Positions 6,604 through 10,200 of a stretch of DNA of 10,200 nt are shown here, one piece after another. The stretch lies in assembly GCA_947523045.1 (NCBI GenBank), contig CANNUR010000095.1, positions 1 through 10,200 of the forward strand, given 5' to 3'. How positions within the stretch are numbered: position 1 is the first letter of the stretch; every line of letters begins with the position of its first letter. The notes beneath the pieces were generated by a model. That model was not told the origin of the DNA. It ran no database searches and saw nothing but the letters and a program-made list of their open reading frames with translations. The DNA is from an uncultured Prosthecobacter sp. Its GTDB lineage: Bacteria > Verrucomicrobiota > Verrucomicrobiia > Verrucomicrobiales > Verrucomicrobiaceae. Made by a program: the position numbers and the translations under genes.

Positions 6604-7029
6604 ATGGCCAAAGAAATCGTCAAACTCATCAAGCTCCAGATCAAGGCCGGCGCCGCCAACCCCGCGCCGCCGATCGGCCCCGCGCTCGGTCAGGCCGGCG
6701 TCAACATCATGGCGTTCTGCAAGGAATTCAACGCCGCCACCGCCAAGGCCGGCGGCGACGTCCTGCCCACCGTGATCACGGTCTACAAGGACAAGAGCTT
6801 CACCTTCATCACCAAGCAGCCGCCTTCGTCGAACCTTCTCAAGAAGGTTGCCAACATCGCCTCCGGCTCCGGCGAGGCGAACAAGAAGAAGGTCGCCAAG
6901 ATCACCAAGGCCCAGCTGCTCGAAGCCACCAAGATGAAGCTTGCCGACCTCAACACCACCGACCTTGAGGCGGCCTCCCGCATCATGGCCGGCACCGCCC
7001 GCCAGATGGGCATCGAAATCACCGACTAA
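6604..7029 (+). CDS. rplK: 50S ribosomal protein L11
   Basis: This 141-aa protein has the standard L11 length. The N-terminal domain has [21 protein letters not shown] (10-30), including the proline-rich stretch that forms part of the thiostrepton site, then [13 protein letters not shown]. The C-terminal RNA-binding domain ends TARQMGIEI (131-139). L11 binds 23S rRNA at the GTPase-associated centre and helps stimulate factors and RelA-type stringent synthetases. It heads the rplK-rplA pair. A weak purine tract AGGGA lies about 10 bases before the ATG, followed by an ACACACACAC run (6594-6603). This is one of very few starts here with anything like a ribosome-binding site. Confidence 0.99.
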   Translation: MAKEIVKLIKLQIKAGAANPAPPIGPALGQAGVNIMAFCKEFNAATAKAGGDVLPTVITVYKDKSFTFITKQPPSSNLLKKVANIASGSGEANKKKVAKITKAQLLEATKMKLADLNTTDLEAASRIMAGTARQMGIEITD

Positions 7030-7042
7030 CCCCGCCGCAGGA

Positions 7043-7059
7043 GAACGGTCCGTCCGTTC
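7043..7059 (+). promoter_or_regulatory. small hairpin between rplK and rplA
   Basis: GAACGG (7043-7048) and CCGTTC (7054-7059) form a 6-bp stem with loop TCCGT, fourteen bases after the rplK stop and about twenty before the rplA start. No T-tract follows. It could modulate rplA translation or be incidental. Confidence 0.3.
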
Positions 7060-7078
7060 GAAAGCACTGCACCCCACC

Positions 7079-7777
7079 ATGCAAACCCGAAGCAAACGCT
7101 ACAAGAAGGCCGCCGAAATGATTCCGGCGGGCAAGACATTCTCGCTCGAGGAGGCCGCGGAACTCGTCCGCAAGCTGCCCGGCACCAAGTTCAACCAGAC
7201 GGTCACGCTGTCGTTCCGCATGGGGGTTGACCCGAAGAAGGGCGACCAGATGATCCGCGGCACCTGCCCGCTGCCCCACGGCTCCGGCAAGACCGTTCGT
7301 GTCGCCGTCTTCGCCGTCGGCTCCGCCGCCGAGGCCGCCAAGGCCGCAGGCGCCGACCTGGTGGGCTATGAGGACCTGATCGCCAAGGTCAAGGAGGGTG
7401 TCATGGACTTTGATGTCGCCATCGCCACGCCGGCCGCCATGAATGAAGTGCGCAAGCTCGGCAAGCAGCTCGGTCCGCGCGGCCTGATGCCGAACCCGCG
7501 CACCGGCACCGTCACCGATGACACCGCTGGCGCCGTCAAGGCCGTCAAGGCCGGCCGCGTCGACTTCAAGCTCGACAAGAATGGCAACATTGCCTCCACC
7601 ATCGGCAAGGTCGCCTTCGAAACCAACGCCATCGTCGAGAATGGCACCGCGCTGATCGACGCCATCGTGCGCGCCAAGCCGGCCAGCGCCCGCGGCCGCT
7701 ACGTCCACAGCATCACCCTGGCCGCGACCATGTCGCCCGCGCTGCGCATCGATGTCGCCAAGTACGTCAAACTGTAA
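7079..7777 (+). CDS. rplA: 50S ribosomal protein L1
   Basis: This 232-aa protein has close to the usual L1 length. It begins MQTRSKRYKKAAEMI and contains the L1 signature LGPRGLMPNPRTGTVT (131-146). Domain I surrounds an inserted domain II (about 68-160). It ends RIDVAKYVKL. L1 binds 23S rRNA helices 76-78, moves the E-site tRNA, and in E. coli represses its own mRNA. The frame is open upstream into rplK, but homology to L1 starts at 7079, so that ATG is used. No Shine-Dalgarno lies close to it; GCAGGAG (7038-7044) is about 35 bases away and inside a hairpin region. It ends 20 bases before rplJ. Confidence 0.98.
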   Translation: MQTRSKRYKKAAEMIPAGKTFSLEEAAELVRKLPGTKFNQTVTLSFRMGVDPKKGDQMIRGTCPLPHGSGKTVRVAVFAVGSAAEAAKAAGADLVGYEDLIAKVKEGVMDFDVAIATPAAMNEVRKLGKQLGPRGLMPNPRTGTVTDDTAGAVKAVKAGRVDFKLDKNGNIASTIGKVAFETNAIVENGTALIDAIVRAKPASARGRYVHSITLAATMSPALRIDVAKYVKL

Positions 7778-7797
7778 CCCGTGGGGAATCCCTAGAC

Positions 7798-8310
7798 ATG
7801 AAAGCTGAAAAGACACTCCTCATCGAAAACCTGCTCGAGCGGGTCAACGCTTCCCCGTTCCTGATCGTCGTGGATTACACCGGCCTGACCGTCGCCAAGT
7901 TCTCCGAGCTGCGCAAGCGCCTCGCCGAGACGGGCTCGGAGATCCACGTCTTCAAGAACACGCTGGTCAAGAAGGCCGCCGAACGCGCCGGTTACCCGCA
8001 GGACATCGGTACCCACCTCGTCGGCCAGAGCGCCGTCGTCACCGGTGCCAAGGACGTCTGCGCCGCCGCCAAGGTGCTGAAGAACTTCGCCGCCGAATTC
8101 GAGAAGCCCCAGACCAAGGTAGGCGTGCTCGACGGCAAGCTGCTCGATGCCGCCGCCATCAAGGCGCTGGCCGACCTGCCCTCGCGCGAAGTGCTGCTCG
8201 CCACCCTGCTTGGCGTTCTTCAGGCCCCGGCTTCCCAGCTGGTCCGCCTGCTCAACGAACCCGCCGCCTCGCTGGCGCGCGTGCTCAAGGCGAAGGGCGA
8301 ACAGGCCTGA
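7798..8310 (+). CDS. rplJ: 50S ribosomal protein L10
   Basis: This 170-aa protein has FLIVVDYTGLTVAKFSELRK (21-40), HVFKNTLVKKA (50-60) and a C-terminal helix (about 130-170, LPSREVLLATLLGVLQAPAS and beyond) that anchors L7/L12 dimers. L10 is the base of the ribosomal stalk on the GTPase-associated centre with L11. Only 20 bases separate it from rplA, too short to contain an E. coli-like L10 leader. A GGGGAA tract lies about 12 bases before the ATG and might serve as a weak ribosome-binding site. It ends 133 bases before rplL. Confidence 0.98.
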   Translation: MKAEKTLLIENLLERVNASPFLIVVDYTGLTVAKFSELRKRLAETGSEIHVFKNTLVKKAAERAGYPQDIGTHLVGQSAVVTGAKDVCAAAKVLKNFAAEFEKPQTKVGVLDGKLLDAAAIKALADLPSREVLLATLLGVLQAPASQLVRLLNEPAASLARVLKAKGEQA

Positions 8311-8373
8311 GCCAAATCTGAATTTGACCCGATGGCCCCTGAAAAGGCCTGAATAACAACACCCAATGGTTCC

Positions 8374-8403
8374 TTGCCGGAGCGAAGGCTTTCTCTCTTA
8401 AAT
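8374..8403 (+). promoter_or_regulatory. possible internal promoter ahead of rplL
   Basis: TTGCCG (8374-8379) and TTAAAT (8398-8403) are 18 bases apart; each matches four of six consensus positions. Transcription would start about 8410, some 34 bases before rplL. An extra promoter would fit the need for several L7/L12 copies per ribosome. The match is modest and could be chance. Confidence 0.25.
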
Positions 8404-8405
8404 CA

Positions 8406-8419
8406 CCCGGAGCCCCGGG
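8406..8419 (+). promoter_or_regulatory. hairpin in the rplJ-rplL gap
   Basis: CCCGG-AGCC-CCGGG forms a compact 5-bp stem with a four-base loop, ending 24 bases before the rplL start. It may shape translation initiation of rplL, whose leader has no Shine-Dalgarno. Confidence 0.3.
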
Positions 8420-8443
8420 AAACGGCGATACCGAAACACCCAT

Positions 8444-8824
8444 ATGGCAGACCTGAACAAAATCGTTGAAGAACTGAGCGGCCTTACCGTCCTGGAAGTC
8501 GCTGAACTCGTGAAAACCCTCGAAGACAAGTGGGGCGTCAGCGCCGCCGCTCCCGTCGCCGCCGTGGCTGTTGCCGCTGGTGCCGCCCCGGCCGCCGCCG
8601 CCGAGGAGAAGACCGAGTTTGACGTCGTCCTTGTCGACGGTGGCAGCAACAAGATCGCCGTCATCAAGGAAGTCCGTGGCGTCGTCCCCGGCCTGGGCCT
8701 GGCTGAGGCCAAGAAGCTCGTTGAGAGCGCTCCTCAGAAGGTCAAGGAAGGTGCCAAGAAGGACGAGGCTGAAGAGATCAAGAAGAAGCTCGAAGCCGCC
8801 GGCGCCAAAGTGGAGATCAAGTAA
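8444..8824 (+). CDS. rplL: 50S ribosomal protein L7/L12
   Basis: This 126-aa protein has typical three-part L7/L12 architecture. An N-terminal dimerisation helix pair (1-32, [22 protein letters not shown]) is followed by an Ala/Val/Pro-rich flexible hinge (about 33-55). The globular factor-binding domain (57-126) carries [17 protein letters not shown] and [12 protein letters not shown]. It occurs as several dimers on L10 and recruits EF-Tu, EF-G and other GTPases. The codons are almost all common ones. No Shine-Dalgarno precedes the ATG; the leader reads GAAACACCCAT. A strong hairpin follows shortly after the stop. Confidence 0.99.
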   Translation: MADLNKIVEELSGLTVLEVAELVKTLEDKWGVSAAAPVAAVAVAAGAAPAAAAEEKTEFDVVLVDGGSNKIAVIKEVRGVVPGLGLAEAKKLVESAPQKVKEGAKKDEAEEIKKKLEAAGAKVEIK

Positions 8825-8838
8825 CCTCCAGCCCTTTT

Positions 8839-8867
8839 CCGCGCGCCGCCGCGTTGGCGGCGCGCGG
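8839..8867 (+). promoter_or_regulatory. strong stem-loop after rplL, attenuator candidate
   Basis: CCGCGCGCCGCC (8839-8850) pairs perfectly with GGCGGCGCGCGG (8856-8867) around GCGTT, a 12-bp stem made only of G-C pairs, starting 15 bases after the rplL stop. The bases that follow are TCAAAGG, not a T-tract. It is therefore more likely a partial attenuator, pause or mRNA-end stabiliser than a full terminator, which must be leaky if rpoB shares this transcript. Confidence 0.5.
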
Positions 8868-9002
8868 TCAAAGGAGCCTCCAAAACTCCTTTCTGAAAAA
8901 AATTTCCAATCCCGCATGCCCCACCTGTCCGCCCTGTCCCGCCTCATGCTCCGGAGCCGCTGCTCCGGCACGGCGGGTTCCGGAATGGTCGATGGGGCCT
9001 GC

Positions 9003-9050
9003 ACCCGACAACTGCCTGGTGGCAGCGTGCGCGCTGCTCTCCGGGTTTTT
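9003..9050 (+). promoter_or_regulatory. composite hairpin with T-run before rpoB
   Basis: ACCCG (9003-9007) can pair with CGGGT (9042-9046), directly followed by a run of Ts to 9050. Inside, GGCAG (9021-9025) can pair either with CTGCC (9012-9016), or, as GCAGCG (9022-9027), with CGCTGC (9032-9037); the two are mutually exclusive. This is the only hairpin of the gap followed by a T-run, so it is the best intrinsic-attenuator candidate. The stems are short and the call is tentative. Confidence 0.3.
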
Positions 9051-9169
9051 GCCTTTCCGCTGAAGTCCCCGGATCGCAGGCTGGCCGCCTGAGATCCGCA
9101 TTTCCGCGTACGCGCCGCCCGCGGCGCTCCCGTCCCGCCATTGCCACCCCGTAGTTCCTCCTCCTCCCT

Positions 9170-10200
9170 ATGTCCCAGCGCACCAACTTTGGCAAAATTC
9201 ATGAAGTCGCCGAGCCGCCGAATCTGATCGAGATCCAGATCCGCTCGTACGAGGAGTTTCTGCAGAAGAACATCCTGCCCTCCAAGCGCAAGGAGCTGGG
9301 CCTGCAGGCGGTCTTCAAGGAGGTCTTCCCGATTGAGAGCTACGACAACAAGATGACGCTCGATTTCGTCATGTACGAGATCGGCGATCCCAAGCTCAGC
9401 GCCCTTGAGGCCATCCGCGAGGCGGAGACCTACAGTGCCCCCCTCTACGTCACCTTCGAACTGCGCGACGAGGCCGGCGCCAAGCAGGAGCGCGTGTACA
9501 TGGGCGAGATCCCGCTGATGACCGACCGCGGCACCTTCGTCATCAACGGCGCCGAGCGCGTCGTCGTCAGCCAGCTGCACCGCTCCCCCGGCATCTGCTT
9601 CGAGAGCACCCAGCACCTCAACGGCCGCTGGCTGTACGGCTTCCGCATCATCCCCGACCGCGGCACCTGGCTGGAAGTGCAGTTCGACACGAACGACCTG
9701 CTCTACGTCTACCTCGACCGCCGCCGCCGCCGCCGCAAGTTCCTCGCCACGACCCTGCTGCGCGTCATTGGCTACGCGAATGACGAGGACATCCTGCGCC
9801 TGTTCTACAACATCGAGGACCTCAAGCTCAAGGAGGGCATGAAGGAGGAGGACATCGCCACCAAGCTCCTCTTCAAGGACGTGCTCGACGGCGAACTCAT
9901 CGTCGCCCGCGCCTATGAACCCCTCACCGCCGGCGTTGTCCGCCAACTGGTCCAGCTCGGCCACAAGTCGCTCAAGGTCATCACGGCCTCCCAGGACGAC
10001 CTCATCATCACCTCCCTGCGCAAGGATCCGGCGCGCGACGAGGACGAGGCGCTCAAGGAGATCTACCGCCGCCTGCGCCCGGGCGATCCGCCCACCATCC
10101 CGAACGCCCGCGCCCTGGTGAAGCGCCTGTTCTTCGATCCGAAGCGCTACGACCTGACCCGTGTCGGCCGCTACAAGATCAATCAGAAGCTCGGCCTGAA
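9170..10200 (+). CDS. rpoB: DNA-directed RNA polymerase subunit beta (5' part)
   Basis: Only the first 343 codons are in the window; the frame is open at the right edge. The protein opens with MSQRTNFGKIHEVAEPPNL and continues with LIEIQIRSYEEFLQ. It then has the beta protrusion/lobe region, including PLMTDRGTFVINGAERVVVSQ (about 115-135) and HRSPGICFE (137-145). At 183-190 the usual DRRRK is expanded to DRRRRRRK. The ATG at 9170 gives the normal RpoB N-terminus. RpoB forms the catalytic core with RpoC, which is expected next. The start is preceded by CCTCCTCCTCCC rather than a Shine-Dalgarno. The rifampicin region lies beyond the window. Confidence 0.98.
   Translation, partial: MSQRTNFGKIHEVAEPPNLIEIQIRSYEEFLQKNILPSKRKELGLQAVFKEVFPIESYDNKMTLDFVMYEIGDPKLSALEAIREAETYSAPLYVTFELRDEAGAKQERVYMGEIPLMTDRGTFVINGAERVVVSQLHRSPGICFESTQHLNGRWLYGFRIIPDRGTWLEVQFDTNDLLYVYLDRRRRRRKFLATTLLRVIGYANDEDILRLFYNIEDLKLKEGMKEEDIATKLLFKDVLDGELIVARAYEPLTAGVVRQLVQLGHKSLKVITASQDDLIITSLRKDPARDEDEALKEIYRRLRPGDPPTIPNARALVKRLFFDPKRYDLTRVGRYKINQKLGL

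Larger units (their letters stand above)
8825..9169 (+). other. 345-base structured gap between rplL and rpoB
   Basis: No gene is supported in this stretch. It contains a row of stem-loops: 8839-8867 (described separately); AAAGGAG/CTCCTTT at 8870-8876 with 8886-8892; CCGGAGC-CGCT-GCTCCGG at 8951-8968; a composite structure at 9003-9050 (described separately); and CGGATC/GATCCG at 9070-9098, which encloses an inner CAGGC/GCCTG stem. It ends with CCTCCTCCTCCC just before the rpoB ATG. In E. coli the equivalent gap is of similar size and holds a partial attenuator and an RNase III site that lower rpoB expression relative to rplL, so a comparable role is likely here. Confidence 0.6.

Noticed and set aside
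6941..7078. 46-codon N-terminal extension of rplA
   Set aside because: It lies largely within rplK in another frame and is not part of the L1 family; the ATG at 7079 starts the conserved protein.
8571..9092. Plus-strand frames running from rplL into the rplL-rpoB gap
   Set aside because: Arg/Pro/Ser-rich shadow of rplL in another frame continuing into hairpin sequence; no start signal or family motif.
8285..9964. 559-codon minus-strand open frame across rplL, the gap and rpoB
   Set aside because: It is antisense to two certain genes and joins them through a structured non-coding gap; no domain recognised.
1..10200. Search by eye for CRISPR repeats, insertion sequences, toxin-antitoxin pairs or defence genes
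   Set aside because: No regularly spaced repeats, terminal inverted repeats with a transposase, or such gene families were seen; the content is housekeeping.

Overview
The window is a GC-rich bacterial chromosome segment, apart from an AT-richer first 200 bases. It carries the widely conserved translation/transcription block tRNA-Thr - tuf - tRNA-Trp - secE - nusG - rplK - rplA - rplJ - rplL - rpoB. Upstream are a tRNA-Ser gene on the minus strand and a three-gene cluster on the plus strand. I suspect a member of the Verrucomicrobiota, perhaps an Opitutae-like lineage. The reasons are the tRNA-flanked tuf next to secE, a SecE with a lengthened linker after its TWP motif, a 470-residue protein of a family I remember mainly from Bacteroidota and Verrucomicrobiota, and the near absence of Shine-Dalgarno sequences. 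This is an inference; no rRNA gene is present to confirm it.

Layout. Bases 1-201 hold no convincing gene and differ in composition from the rest. Bases 202-292 are tRNA-Ser(GCT) on the minus strand. Bases 293-518 form a divergent promoter region. Next come a 470-aa protein of uncertain function (519-1931), CinA (1931-3184, overlapping by one base) and a DedA/TVP38-type VTT membrane protein (3188-3844). These three are tightly packed and probably co-transcribed. Bases 3845-4135 are non-coding, with a good sigma70-type promoter at 3989-4016. tRNA-Thr(GGT), tuf and tRNA-Trp(CCA) follow, then secE, nusG and the ribosomal stalk/L1 genes rplK, rplA, rplJ and rplL. After a structured 345-base gap, rpoB begins and runs off the right edge.

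How the genes work together. EF-Tu, L11, L1, L10 and L7/L12 supply the elongation factor and the factor-binding stalk region of the ribosome. NusG and RpoB belong to the transcription machinery, and SecE is part of the SecYEG translocon. The stem-loops lie mostly between genes (after tuf, before rplK, before rplA, before rplL, and several before rpoB), where expression of this block is known to be adjusted in other bacteria.

I found no mobile element, CRISPR array, defence system or clearly novel system. The points most worth a second look are: the cinA-coupled protein, which carries a GSFDP motif but lacks the nucleotidyltransferase HxGH; the near absence of ribosome-binding sites even before highly expressed genes; a possibly leaderless transcript at 519; and the set of competing hairpins before rpoB.
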